From NCBI RefSeq assembly GCF_001667115.1, contig NZ_LZIJ01000182.1:1-60426 (forward strand): a stretch of 60,426 bases of DNA. Reading direction: 5' to 3'. Each line of letters begins with the position of its first letter. Position 1 is the first letter of the stretch. This DNA comes from Mycobacterium sp. 852002-51163_SCH5372311 (lineage in GTDB: Bacteria > Actinomycetota > Actinomycetes > Mycobacteriales > Mycobacteriaceae). Under the pieces are notes generated by a model. That model saw nothing but the letters and a program-made list of their open reading frames with translations, was not told the DNA's origin and searched no databases. Of this stretch, positions 1 through 8,205 are shown one piece after another. Made by a program: the position numbers and the translations under genes.

Positions 1-894
1 AGCAATCGACTGTGCGAGTTCGTCCATGCCGGCCCAGGGATCGTCGCGGCGCCGCACCAAATCGGGCACGGTGGCCATGGTGTAGTCGTCGGGGTCAGCG
101 CCGGCCAGGTCGTCCCAAGTCAGCGGCGTCGACACGGTCGCGATAGGCGTGCGCCGCACCGAATACGCCGACGCCATAGTGCGGTCGCGGGCGTTCTGGT
201 TGAAGTCGATAAAGATCCGCCGGCCGCGCTCTTCCTTCCACCATGACGTGGTCACCGCGTCCGGCGCGCGCCGCTCGACCTCGCGGGCCAGCGCGATGCC
301 GGCACGGCGCACCTCGATGAAATCCCAGTCGGTGGCGATCCGCAGAAACACGTGAATCCCGCGGCCCCCGGACGTCTTCGGATATCCGACCAGACCGAGT
401 TCGTCGAGTAACGGCCGCAGCACGTCGACGGCCACCGCACGGGCTTGCTCGAAGCCGGTGCCTGGCTGCGGGTCCAGGTCGATGCGCAATTCGTCGGGAT
501 GTTCGGTGTCGGGGCAACGGACCTGCCAGGGGTGCAGCGTGATGGTGCCCATCTGCGCGGCCCACACGATGGCCGCTGGGTGGCTGACCTTCAACGCGTC
601 GGCGGTGCGTCCCGACGGGAAGGTCACCCGGCAAGTCTCCAGATAGTCGGGATGATGCTGCGGAACCCGCTTCTGATAGATCTCCTCACCGTCAATGCCG
701 TCGGGGAAGCGCTGCAGGTGGGTCGGCCGGTCCCGCAAAGTGGTCAGCATGGGTCCGCCCGCCACGGCGAGGTAGTACTCGACCAGCCGGCCCTTGGTGC
801 CTTTCGACCCGAGTTTGGGGAAATACACCTTGTTCGGATTGGTCAGCCGGACGGCGATGCCGTCGACGTCGACTTCTTCTGCTGCAGCGGCCAT
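1..894 (-). CDS. LigD-type polymerase/primase domain protein (3' end outside window)
   Basis: Stand-alone archaeo-eukaryotic primase-type polymerase of the LigD PolDom family, which adds NTPs or dNTPs at DNA ends. The ATG at 894 opens a frame that runs 298 codons to the window edge with no stop, so the C-terminus is missing. The N-terminus carries the family pattern (KVYFPKLG, then YYLAVAGGPML, then TYLQ-like HLQRFPDG). A D-L-D motif (RIDLDPQPG) fits the catalytic metal-binding acidic pair, and SGGRGIHVFL fits the nucleotide-binding segment. No ligase or nuclease domain is visible in the part seen. It is divergent from the ATP-dependent ligase at 932, so polymerase and ligase activities that LigD fuses are on separate genes here. 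It matches the Rv3730c position from memory. Confidence 0.9.
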   Translation of the reverse strand, partial: MAAAAEEVDVDGIAVRLTNPNKVYFPKLGSKGTKGRLVEYYLAVAGGPMLTTLRDRPTHLQRFPDGIDGEEIYQKRVPQHHPDYLETCRVTFPSGRTADALKVSHPAAIVWAAQMGTITLHPWQVRCPDTEHPDELRIDLDPQPGTGFEQARAVAVDVLRPLLDELGLVGYPKTSGGRGIHVFLRIATDWDFIEVRRAGIALAREVERRAPDAVTTSWWKEERGRRIFIDFNQNARDRTMASAYSVRRTPIATVSTPLTWDDLAGADPDDYTMATVPDLVRRRDDPWAGMDELAQSIA

Positions 895-931
895 ATCTGG
901 ATTCCAGCATGCCGCACGCCAGAATGGACGA

Positions 932-2029
932 ATGGACTTACCCGTTAAGCCGCCGGTTTCGCCGATGCTGGCCAAGTCAGTCAAGGCAATACCACCCGAC
1001 GCGTCCTATGAGCCCAAGTGGGATGGCTTCAGGTCCATCTGTTTTCGCGACGGCGATGAGGTCGAGCTGGGCAGCCGCAACGAGCGGCCGATGACCCGCT
1101 ACTTTCCCGAGTTGGTCGCCGCGGTCAAGGCCGAGCTGCCGCAACGCTGCGTGATCGACGGCGAGATCGTCATAGCCACATCGCGGGCCACCGGCGCCAG
1201 TCTGGATTTCGAGGCGCTGCAACAACGCATCCATCCCGCTGATTCGCGAGTCCGGATGCTTGCCGAGCACACACCGGCGTCTTTCATCGCGTTCGACTTG
1301 CTCGCCCTCGGCGACGACGACTACATGAAGCGACCGTTCAGCGAGCGGCGCGCCGCTCTTGTCGAAGCGCTCGACGGCTCCGGGCCTTCGATCCACGTAA
1401 CGCCGGCCACCACCGATCTCGCCACCGCACAACGCTGGTTCTCCGAGTTCGAGGGAGCGGGCCTTGACGGCGTCGTCGCCAAGCCGCTGAACATCACCTA
1501 TCAACCGGACAAGCGCATCATGTTCAAGATCAAACACGAGCGGACCGCCGACTGCGTGGTCGCCGGCTATCGGGTGCACAAGTCCGGCGGCGACACGATC
1601 GGCTCGCTGTTGCTGGGGCTGTACCAAGATGACGGCCAGCTCGCGTCGGTGGGCGTCATCGGTGCCTTCCCGATGGCCGAGCGGCGCCGGCTGTTCACCG
1701 AATTGCAGCCGCTGGTCACCAGCTTCGACGACCACCCGTGGAACTGGGCGGCACACGAGGCCGGTGAGCGCACCCCGCGCAAGAACGAATTCTCGCGCTG
1801 GAATGCCGGCAAGGACCTCTCGTTCGTTCCGCTGCGCCCCGAACGCGTCGTCGAGGTCCGCTACGACCACATGGAAGGCCAACGGTTCCGCCACACCGCG
1901 CAGTTCAACCGGTGGCGCCCCGACCGTGACCCGCGGTCTTGCAACTACGAGCAACTCGAACAGCCACTCACCTTCAGCCTCAGCGATATCGTCCCGGGCC
2001 TCGTCCCGGGCACGGCGGAGCACCATTAG
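932..2029 (+). CDS. ligC: ATP-dependent DNA ligase LigC
   Basis: ATP-dependent DNA ligase that seals nicks through an enzyme-AMP intermediate. With the ATG at 932 the protein has 365 residues. The nucleotidyltransferase motif I is EPKWDGFR, with the adenylated lysine at residue 29. Later motifs are seen as VIDGEIV, FDLLAL and LDGVVAKP, followed by KIKHERTADCVV and a C-terminal OB-fold ending near VRYDHMEGQRFRHTAQFNRWRPD. The open frame continues upstream to 794, but that extension lies over the divergent polymerase gene and is unlike ligase sequence, so the start at 932 is preferred. The length fits mycobacterial LigC, which serves as a backup ligase beside LigD in end-joining and base-excision repair. 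The divergent polymerase-domain gene at 894 is the usual neighbour. Confidence 0.93.
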   Translation: MDLPVKPPVSPMLAKSVKAIPPDASYEPKWDGFRSICFRDGDEVELGSRNERPMTRYFPELVAAVKAELPQRCVIDGEIVIATSRATGASLDFEALQQRIHPADSRVRMLAEHTPASFIAFDLLALGDDDYMKRPFSERRAALVEALDGSGPSIHVTPATTDLATAQRWFSEFEGAGLDGVVAKPLNITYQPDKRIMFKIKHERTADCVVAGYRVHKSGGDTIGSLLLGLYQDDGQLASVGVIGAFPMAERRRLFTELQPLVTSFDDHPWNWAAHEAGERTPRKNEFSRWNAGKDLSFVPLRPERVVEVRYDHMEGQRFRHTAQFNRWRPDRDPRSCNYEQLEQPLTFSLSDIVPGLVPGTAEHH

Positions 2030-2038
2030 GCTGTCGGC

Positions 2039-2446
2039 GTGCATGTAGCCGCGCTGCTGGTGGCGGGTGACGCCAAGCTCGACGAGGACGGCGCGCTCAA
2101 CGCCTGGCGCATACCTACGACTTCCTTTGAGGTTGAGCAGATTCCGTTAGAGGTGACGATTCCGCTCGTCCTCGTGGTGCATGCGCAAGCCGGTAGGGAC
2201 TACGACCCACTGCTGTTCATCGTGTGCAAAGATCCCGCCGGGAAGCGGCAGGGCAGCATCGAATCGTCGTGGCACTGGCCGGACGATGATGGCCATCCCT
2301 CCAAATACCGGTGCTTTACCCACCCATTTCCGTTCGTCGTCTCACGCGAAGGCGAGTACACGATCGGTGTCTACTACGACTCGAACGGCATTGCCGAGAT
2401 GGCCACGCCCATACCGCTTTCGATCAAACTGGCCACCTTCCGGTGA
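2039..2446 (+). CDS. Conserved hypothetical small protein
   Basis: A 135-residue protein starting with GTG, nine bases after ligC stops, so probably co-transcribed with it. I do not recognise the family. It has no signal peptide or membrane segment. Alternating hydrophobic stretches (IPLVLVVHAQAG, YDPLLFIVCKD, FPFVVSREGEYTIGVYYDSN) suggest a beta-sandwich or immunoglobulin-like fold, and the last 30 residues look like the closing strands of such a domain. No catalytic motif is visible. Coding is supported by the codon pattern, by the tight spacing after ligC, and by the lack of a better frame on either strand. Confidence 0.7.
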   Translation: MHVAALLVAGDAKLDEDGALNAWRIPTTSFEVEQIPLEVTIPLVLVVHAQAGRDYDPLLFIVCKDPAGKRQGSIESSWHWPDDDGHPSKYRCFTHPFPFVVSREGEYTIGVYYDSNGIAEMATPIPLSIKLATFR

Positions 2447-2511
2447 GGGTGCGTGTTTGTACGCCAAAACCGGTGTGTCACCGTACATTTGCGCGCGCTC
2501 GTGAGCCAGAC

Positions 2512-3756
2512 TCAGACGGCGACGGTCAATGTTGACAGTCCGCGCAGCGTGACGTTCGCCTTGTACTGCGGCTCGCCGTCCAGCCGCGCCTCGGGGAAGC
2601 GCGCCGTCAGCGCCGCCAGGGCCGCGCCAGCTTCCAGCCGTGCCAGGGGCGCCCCCAGGCAATAGTGCGCACCGCGGCCAAAACCCAAGTGCCGCAAGGT
2701 CGGTCGGTCCGGTTCGAAGTCGTCGGGCCGCTCGAACTCGGCGGGGTCGCGTTGGGCCGCGGCCAACAGCAGCATCATCACATCACCGGCGGGCACGTCG
2801 ATGCCGGCAATCGTCATGTCGTCAACGGCAGTTCGGCCGACCATCTGCACCGGCGGGTCGTAGCGCAGGGTTTCCTCGATGACGGCCGAGACCCGGGTGC
2901 TGTCGGCGCCCAGCGCGGCCCACTGACCGGGGTTACGCTGCAACGCCAGAATGGCGTTGGCGATCAAGTTGACCGTCGTCTCGTGTCCGGCGACCAGCAG
3001 CAGGACGCAGGTGGACACGATCTCTTCCCCGGTCAGCTGGTCGCCGGACTCCTCCACCGCGATCAGTCCTGACATCAAATCGTCGCCCGGTTGCAATCGT
3101 CGCCGCTCTATCAGTGCGTGCAGATACTGACGCAGCCGCATACCGGCCCGAATGCGTTCGTTCATGCCTTCCGACGGCGCGCCGGTGAACGTGGCGAATG
3201 GGTCCAGTGCCTGCGCCAGCAGCGCCGATGCACGACTGAACTCCGGTTCGTCCTCCAGCGGCACACCGAGCAGCCGGCAGATCACCGCCACCGGCAGCGG
3301 ATAGGCGAAGTCTGCGACGGCATCGAATCGGCCGCGCTCGGCGATCCGGTCGAGCAATCCGTCCACCAGCGCATTGATATCGGGTTGCAAGGCGTTCACC
3401 ACTTTCGGTGCGAACGCCTTGCTGACCAGCTTGCGCAGCCGGGTGTGATCAGGCGGGTCGAGGAACAGAAACCCAGGCGGGACCTGTGGGGGCGACGTAA
3501 GGCCGGCGCTGATCTGTCGCTGCGTGATCGTCGATTTCATCCGGTCGCTGCTCGACGACGGGTGCCGCAGCACCTCGTCGCAATCTCGATACGCCGAGAA
3601 GACAGCGAGATTCGCCTGCGTCAGGTGCAGCGGTCCGCGGTCCCGAAATTGCGCGTAGATGGGGTAGGGATCCGCCCGGTTGGCTGTGTCCAGCAGCTGC
3701 CGTAGCAACGCTTGGGATTCGGCCAGCTGGGCTGGTTCCATGGGCCGCGTGGTCAT
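2512..3756 (-). CDS. Cytochrome P450
   Basis: Soluble bacterial class I cytochrome P450 monooxygenase of 414 residues. The I-helix oxygen-activation motif is AGHETT, the K-helix ExxR is EETLR, and the haem-thiolate loop is FGRGAHYCLG with the axial cysteine near residue 366. The frame extends upstream to 3885, but that part overlaps the divergent DUF2330 gene. The ATG at 3756 (MTTRPMEP) gives the normal P450 N-terminus, with the conserved DPYPIYAQFRDRGPLH strand. No ferredoxin or reductase gene adjoins it, so electrons must come from elsewhere. The substrate is unknown and I do not assign a CYP family. It is divergent from the gene at 3830, with a 73-base gap that must hold both promoters. 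Confidence 0.93.
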   Translation of the reverse strand: MTTRPMEPAQLAESQALLRQLLDTANRADPYPIYAQFRDRGPLHLTQANLAVFSAYRDCDEVLRHPSSSSDRMKSTITQRQISAGLTSPPQVPPGFLFLDPPDHTRLRKLVSKAFAPKVVNALQPDINALVDGLLDRIAERGRFDAVADFAYPLPVAVICRLLGVPLEDEPEFSRASALLAQALDPFATFTGAPSEGMNERIRAGMRLRQYLHALIERRRLQPGDDLMSGLIAVEESGDQLTGEEIVSTCVLLLVAGHETTVNLIANAILALQRNPGQWAALGADSTRVSAVIEETLRYDPPVQMVGRTAVDDMTIAGIDVPAGDVMMLLLAAAQRDPAEFERPDDFEPDRPTLRHLGFGRGAHYCLGAPLARLEAGAALAALTARFPEARLDGEPQYKANVTLRGLSTLTVAV

Positions 3757-3829
3757 GCTGACATTGTGCCTGCGCGCGGCGGCGCCGAAACGGCCGCGCC
3801 CCACCAAGCCGTTACGTAGCATGTGCGCC

Positions 3830-4888
3830 ATGACCGTGCTGCGCGCGTGCCGGTTAGCCGTTGTGGTGCTGGTGTGGATCAGCATGGCGACGGTGGCGCT
3901 GGCCGCCCCGAGCCAGGCGTGCGCGTGCGGCGCGCTGGTCCCCCCTCCCGACGGTCAGGCGACGATGAATCATGAAGTTGCACTCGTACATTGGGACGGG
4001 TCAACCGAGAACATCGTGATGCAGCTTGGGTTGAACGCCAGTACCGACAACGTCGCTCTGGTGGTGCCCACTCCCACCCCAGCCAGCGTCGTGGCCGCCG
4101 ACAAGGCCACCTTCACGGAATTGGAAACACTGACCGCGCCGGAGATCAAGAAGCGCCGGCACTTCAAGCTGGGATCGGTCTTAGAAGCATCCGCGCCCCA
4201 CGCAGCCGCGCCTACCGGCGCACCGAACGTGGTTAACCAGGTGCATCTCGGACCGCTGGAGGCGACCACCCTGGCCGGCGGCGACCTGGCCGGGCTGCAG
4301 AAATGGTTGGCCGACAACGGTTATGCCATCCGGCCGGCCGTCTCGGCCGCACTGGACCCATACCTGCGCGACAGCTGGTCGTTCGTGGCCATGCGGCTGA
4401 CGAGCACGGCTCCGATAGTGGGCGGCCTCAAGCCGGTGCGGATGACGTTCCAGTCGCCGCGCTTGGTCTACCCGATGCGTCTGTCCGTCGCGGCGCCGGC
4501 AGCGCAGCGAGTCACCGTCTACACGCTGACCGACCACCGCCAGCAGCGAACCGACGCCGACGCGTCCGGCCAGACCAGCCGGGTCCAGTTCGCCGGTAAC
4601 GTGTCCAGCGCCGTGCGCGACCCGTTGCTTCGTGAGCTGGCCGGAAGCCACGGCGCCTATCTGACCAAGATGCAGGTCGATATCCCCAAACCGGCGCAGA
4701 TCACGTCGGACTTCGAGTTCGGCAACGCGCCCAACGACGACGCCTACCGGCAGGTGGTCTACGTCGACCGCGATGTAGGCATCCCGATCGAGCCAATCGT
4801 GTTCGTAGTGCTGCTGTTTGGCGGCATTATCACGGCCGTAAGCTTTGTGGTTCTCCGGCGCCGGCGCACGGTCGGTCCCCCGAGCTGA
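3830..4888 (+). CDS. Membrane-anchored DUF2330 protein
   Basis: Exported protein of 352 residues of the DUF2330 family, function unknown. It begins with a signal peptide (hydrophobic core RLAVVVLVWISMATVALA, then AAP) and a cysteine-rich start of the mature part (CACGALVPPP). The body is a mixed alpha/beta domain, and the C-terminus has one transmembrane helix (IVFVVLLFGGIITAVSFVVL) followed by an RRRR stop-transfer tail. It is therefore anchored with most of the chain outside the cytoplasm. A second ATG at 3821 is possible. The frame opens as far back as 3680, but that stretch overlaps the P450 gene. Length and position match Rv3732 from memory. It ends directly against the convergent dehalogenase stop, with no spacer. 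Confidence 0.85.
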   Translation: MTVLRACRLAVVVLVWISMATVALAAPSQACACGALVPPPDGQATMNHEVALVHWDGSTENIVMQLGLNASTDNVALVVPTPTPASVVAADKATFTELETLTAPEIKKRRHFKLGSVLEASAPHAAAPTGAPNVVNQVHLGPLEATTLAGGDLAGLQKWLADNGYAIRPAVSAALDPYLRDSWSFVAMRLTSTAPIVGGLKPVRMTFQSPRLVYPMRLSVAAPAAQRVTVYTLTDHRQQRTDADASGQTSRVQFAGNVSSAVRDPLLRELAGSHGAYLTKMQVDIPKPAQITSDFEFGNAPNDDAYRQVVYVDRDVGIPIEPIVFVVLLFGGIITAVSFVVLRRRRTVGPPS

Positions 4889-5794
4889 TCAGCGCCGCAA
4901 GAACTCCACGATGTGGTTCGCCAGTTCCTCACCGGCATCCTCCTGCAGGAAGTGTCCGGCGCCGCGAAGCAGCGGATGATCAATGCCCTGTGCGCCGCGC
5001 ATCTCGCGCTGAAAGATCGGGCCCATCGCACCGGTGAACGGGTCGCTGTCGCTGAAAGCAACCAGCATGGGCGTCGGGCTGACGGATAACTTCGCCCATG
5101 CCGACTGGTTGGCGGTCGCCGCCGGGTCCTCGGGCGAGGTCGGCACCAGACCCGGCATGGCCCGCGGCCCAACGCAATACGTGTCGTCGGGGAACGGCGC
5201 GTCGTAGCCCGCCCGCACCTCGTCGCTCATCTGCGTGCGACATGCGCCCTGAATGAACCAGCCGATGTTCAAGTCCGGCTGGCCTTGGATCACCTCGCGA
5301 AACCGCCACCAGATCTTCGGCATTGGTTGCTCGCCGGTCGGCAGCCCGGTGTTGGCGACGACGAGCCGACTGAACCGATCGGGATGCTCGGCGGCCAGCC
5401 GCAAGCCGATCAACCCGCCCCAGTCCTGACCGACCAGGGTGACGTTGTGCAAATCGAGGACGTCGAAGGCCAGCGCCCGCATCCATTCCACATGCCGCGC
5501 GTAGCTGTGATCTTCGAGCCGGGTCGGCTTGTCCGAGCGGCCGAAGCCGACCAGATCCGGGCAGACTACCCGGTGTCCGGCAGCCACCAACACCGGAATC
5601 ATCTTGCGGTACAGGTAAGACCAGGACGGCTCGCCGTGCAGCATCAGAATTGGATCGGCCGTGTCCGGCCCGTCCTGGACCCATGCCACCCGCAGTGTTC
5701 CGCCGTCGTCGTCTGGAACGTCGCAATACCTTGGCGCATAAGGGAAACCGGGTAGATCGTCGAACCGCTCATCGGGTGTTCGCAGTGTCTGCAT
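4889..5794 (-). CDS. Haloalkane dehalogenase
   Basis: Alpha/beta-hydrolase of 301 residues that hydrolyses carbon-halogen bonds in small haloalkanes. The nucleophile elbow VGQDWGG has the catalytic Asp at residue 124 and a halide-binding Trp at 125. The oxyanion-region motif HGEPSWSY is typical of haloalkane dehalogenases, the acid is probably in FSDSDPFTG, and the base histidine is in GAGHFLQED. A cap domain follows the nucleophile. Overall similarity to mycobacterial Rv2296/DhmA-type enzymes is high along the whole length, including the RTPDxRF opening. The natural substrate is unknown; these enzymes are widespread in mycobacteria. Its stop abuts the stop of the convergent DUF2330 gene. Confidence 0.9.
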   Translation of the reverse strand: MQTLRTPDERFDDLPGFPYAPRYCDVPDDDGGTLRVAWVQDGPDTADPILMLHGEPSWSYLYRKMIPVLVAAGHRVVCPDLVGFGRSDKPTRLEDHSYARHVEWMRALAFDVLDLHNVTLVGQDWGGLIGLRLAAEHPDRFSRLVVANTGLPTGEQPMPKIWWRFREVIQGQPDLNIGWFIQGACRTQMSDEVRAGYDAPFPDDTYCVGPRAMPGLVPTSPEDPAATANQSAWAKLSVSPTPMLVAFSDSDPFTGAMGPIFQREMRGAQGIDHPLLRGAGHFLQEDAGEELANHIVEFLRR

Positions 5795-5812
5795 GCTTGC
5801 GAAGATACCGCG

Positions 5813-6298
5813 TCAGGTGCCTTCGCTTAAGCCCGCCAGATCCGGATGCGCCATCAACCGATCCAGAAACGCACGCTGGCCCTTGAGTAGCTTGGCCCGT
5901 GCCAGCGCCACCGCAAACCAGCCGACCCGGTCCACCTCGGGGAACTCGCGCATCCGTCCCGAGCCCTTCGGCCACTCCAGTTCGAAGGTGTTGCTGCGGG
6001 CTTCGGTGATGTCGAGGTCTGCCCCGACCGCGAAGGCGGTGACCATTTTGCCGCTGGGTTGTTTCAGTGGACCGAAATCGATTCGCGGCCCGGACGGGAC
6101 GGCCAGGCCGAGCTCCTCGGAGAACTCGCGCTGCGCGGCGACCCACGGATCGTCGCCGTCGTCGTACTCGCCTTTCGGGATCGACCAAGCCCCGTCGTCC
6201 TTGCGGGCCCAGAACGGCCCACCGGGATGCGCGATCAGGACTTCGACGACGCCGGCGCGGACCCGATACAGCAGCAGCCCCGCGCTGAGCTTCGGCAT
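5813..6298 (-). CDS. NUDIX hydrolase
   Basis: A 161-residue NUDIX protein expected to hydrolyse a nucleoside diphosphate linked to another group. The NUDIX box reads GEYDDGDDPWVAAQREF followed by SEELGL. The RE-x2-EE-x-G metal-binding core is intact, but the first conserved Glu is Asp. The start at 6298 (MPKLSAGLLLYRV) is chosen because it begins the first beta-strand of the fold; the open frame extends to 6415 but runs into the tgs2 coding end. It follows tgs2 by 10 bases and is probably in the same transcript. Position and neighbour agree with Rv3733c in M. tuberculosis, from memory. Confidence 0.88.
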   Translation of the reverse strand: MPKLSAGLLLYRVRAGVVEVLIAHPGGPFWARKDDGAWSIPKGEYDDGDDPWVAAQREFSEELGLAVPSGPRIDFGPLKQPSGKMVTAFAVGADLDITEARSNTFELEWPKGSGRMREFPEVDRVGWFAVALARAKLLKGQRAFLDRLMAHPDLAGLSEGT

Positions 6299-6308
6299 GA
6301 GTAGGTTT

Positions 6309-7667
6309 TCAGACCCCGACGGCGCGTTCCAGATCCTTGAGCGACGTTTCCAGGTGGACAAGCAACCGTTGTAAGTGCGGCACGCTGCGGCGGCATCCCA
6401 CCAGACCGAAATCAAGATTGCCCGCGTTGTTGACCAGTGTGATGTTCAGTGCTTGCCCGTCCGGGATCGCCGACAGCGGGTAGCTGCCATCCAACCGGGC
6501 GCCGCCGTAATACATCTGCTCGGCCAGTCCCGGCACGTTGGAGATGACGAGATTGAACGGCGGCGGTGTCGACGCGACGAAGCCCGGGACACCGGTGAGC
6601 GCCAGGGGCGCCATGCTCAGCGCCGACAACGCCAGCACCTGCATCCGCGGTAGTTCGGAGAAGACCTTCTTGTTGCCGCGCATCGAGGCGCTGATCGCCG
6701 CTATCCGGTCCGCAGGATCCTCGACGTCGGTCGCCAGGTTGCACAGGATGCTGCCGACCATGTTGCCGCCGGCATCGGCGTCTTCCTTCGAGCGCAGGCT
6801 AACCGGAACCATCGCGATCAGCGGTGCGTCCGGCAGCGCGTTCTGCTCGACCAAGTAGTAGCGCAGCGCGCCGGCGCACATGGCCAGGACGGCGTCGTTG
6901 AAGCTCACCCCGGCCGCCCGCTTGACGCCCAAGACACGTTCCAACGACCAGGACTGGGCCGCGCAGCGGCGTGCGCCCCCGATCTTGACGTTGAACATCG
7001 TGTGCGGCGCAGTCATCGGCAGCGTCAGCTGCTGCTCGAACAGCGCTGCGCGGGCCAGCTTCACCGTCGAAGGGGCAAGTCCCACAACCGATCCCGCGGC
7101 ATTGGTCAGTGTGCTCAGCGACGATGAACGACCGGACTTCGGACGCGGTCGTCGAGGCAGCGTCCACATCGCGCGCACCTCGGTGTCGGCCGGGTCGACC
7201 GACAGCGTGCGCTGCATCAGCTTCATCGCCGAGATTCCGTCGATCAGCGCGTGATGCATTTTGCTGTACATCGCGAACCGGCCGTCGTTGAGACCCTCCA
7301 CGACGTAGAGCTCCCATAGTGGGCGATGGCGATCGAGCAGGCTGGTGTGCAGTCGGGAGGTCAGCTCGAGCAGCTCGCGGACACGCCCCGGCGACGCCAG
7401 CGCCGAGCGCCGAACGTGGTAGTCGACGTCGACCTCGTCGTCATAGGCCCACGCCAGGGGCGCGATCCCGCCCATGATCGTGGCAGGGTGCTTGCGGAAC
7501 GTGGGCTGGAAATCGTCGCGGGCGACCATGGCATCGGTGAACTCCCGGACGAACTCCGGTCCGGCGCCCTCCGGCGGCTCGAACAGCGACAGGCCCCCCA
7601 CGTGCATGGGATGCTCACGTGATTCCGCCAGGAGAAATACCGAGTCAGTGGGCATCATCATTTCCAT
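6309..7667 (-). CDS. tgs2: Wax ester synthase / diacylglycerol acyltransferase Tgs2
   Basis: WS/DGAT-family acyltransferase of 452 residues that makes triacylglycerol or wax ester from acyl-CoA. The catalytic motif HHxxxDG appears as MHHALIDG (His138, His139, Asp143). Other family blocks are PTDSVFLLAE at the start, RPLWELYVVEG, the C-terminal PFNLVISNVPG, and the last block ending in the DFGLVGCRR region. The family associates with the membrane and lipid droplets. The start is one of several closely spaced ATGs (7667, 7661, 7658, 7655) and the exact one is uncertain. Followed by the NUDIX gene, it reproduces the tgs2/Rv3734c-Rv3733c order. Confidence 0.92.
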   Translation of the reverse strand: MEMMMPTDSVFLLAESREHPMHVGGLSLFEPPEGAGPEFVREFTDAMVARDDFQPTFRKHPATIMGGIAPLAWAYDDEVDVDYHVRRSALASPGRVRELLELTSRLHTSLLDRHRPLWELYVVEGLNDGRFAMYSKMHHALIDGISAMKLMQRTLSVDPADTEVRAMWTLPRRPRPKSGRSSSLSTLTNAAGSVVGLAPSTVKLARAALFEQQLTLPMTAPHTMFNVKIGGARRCAAQSWSLERVLGVKRAAGVSFNDAVLAMCAGALRYYLVEQNALPDAPLIAMVPVSLRSKEDADAGGNMVGSILCNLATDVEDPADRIAAISASMRGNKKVFSELPRMQVLALSALSMAPLALTGVPGFVASTPPPFNLVISNVPGLAEQMYYGGARLDGSYPLSAIPDGQALNITLVNNAGNLDFGLVGCRRSVPHLQRLLVHLETSLKDLERAVGV

Positions 7668-7713
7668 GCGCCCATTAGATCGCGATTCGGAAATGCCCGC
7701 TACCGTTCGACGA

Positions 7714-8100
7714 TCACTTTGGCGCCAGCGACCACGCCGAGGTGGCGATCAGGTCGCCGCGGTCCAGTCCGGCGGCCCGATGCTCATGCACCTTGGCATA
7801 CTCCGGGGTGGTCACCATGTCGATGAATGCCTGCGGTGTGGGGTATTCGACAACGAGAATCGCGTCCCACCAAGGTCTTTCACCATCGCCAATGACGAAT
7901 GCCGACGCAGTTCCGGCGTAGCGGACGGTGGCACCGACGCGTTGCAGGTGCGGCGCGACCTCACGTCCGTACTGCAGGTAGGACTCCAGCCCGCCGTCGG
8001 TCTTGAACTTGAGCAGGTTGACCATCACCACCGGGGCGTCGGCCGGTCGCGCGGCCAGGGCCGCGATCTGCTCTCGGGTGGGTTCGATTGCGGTGCTCAC
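7714..8100 (-). CDS. DUF1330 family protein
   Basis: A 128-residue protein of the dimeric alpha/beta-barrel type. The stretch PVVMVNLLKFK, then GLESYLQYGREVAPHLQRVGA, then WDAILVVEYPTPQAFIDMVTTPEY is the pattern of DUF1330 proteins. There is no signal peptide. Members are small cytoplasmic proteins of unclear function, structurally close to EthD and muconolactone isomerase-like proteins. The ATG at 8100 lies just before an inverted repeat (8126-8183) that separates it from the divergent AraC regulator, so the two may share a control region. Confidence 0.82.
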   Translation of the reverse strand: MSTAIEPTREQIAALAARPADAPVVMVNLLKFKTDGGLESYLQYGREVAPHLQRVGATVRYAGTASAFVIGDGERPWWDAILVVEYPTPQAFIDMVTTPEYAKVHEHRAAGLDRGDLIATSAWSLAPK

Positions 8101-8125
8101 CTGAATCTCCTTGCCTTGGTTGGCG

Positions 8126-8183
8126 CGAGCAGACGCAAAAGCACCCGAAATCCCGGCGTGTCGTAAGCTTTTGCGTCTGCTCG
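8126..8183. repeat. Inverted repeat element, copy 1 (17-bp perfect arms)
   Basis: The left arm CGAGCAGACGCAAAAGC (8126-8142) and right arm GCTTTTGCGTCTGCTCG (8167-8183) are perfect reverse complements around a 24-base loop containing GGCGTGTCG. It lies between the divergent DUF1330 (start 8100) and AraC (start 8206) genes, 22 bases before the AraC ATG. A second copy lies at 12461-12518 with the loop core in the other orientation. The position upstream of two divergent genes argues against a plain terminator. Confidence 0.85.
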
Positions 8184-8205
8184 TCCTTGACCTAGGGTCA
8201 ACGAT

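Noticed and set aside
977..2044. 355-codon open frame antisense to ligC
   Set aside because: It mirrors the ligase codons, and its product shows no recognisable fold. GC-rich third positions often create such long shadows.
8126..8183. Reading the inverted repeat as a rho-independent terminator
   Set aside because: It lies upstream of two divergent genes, where no transcript ends, and the second copy has the same placement.
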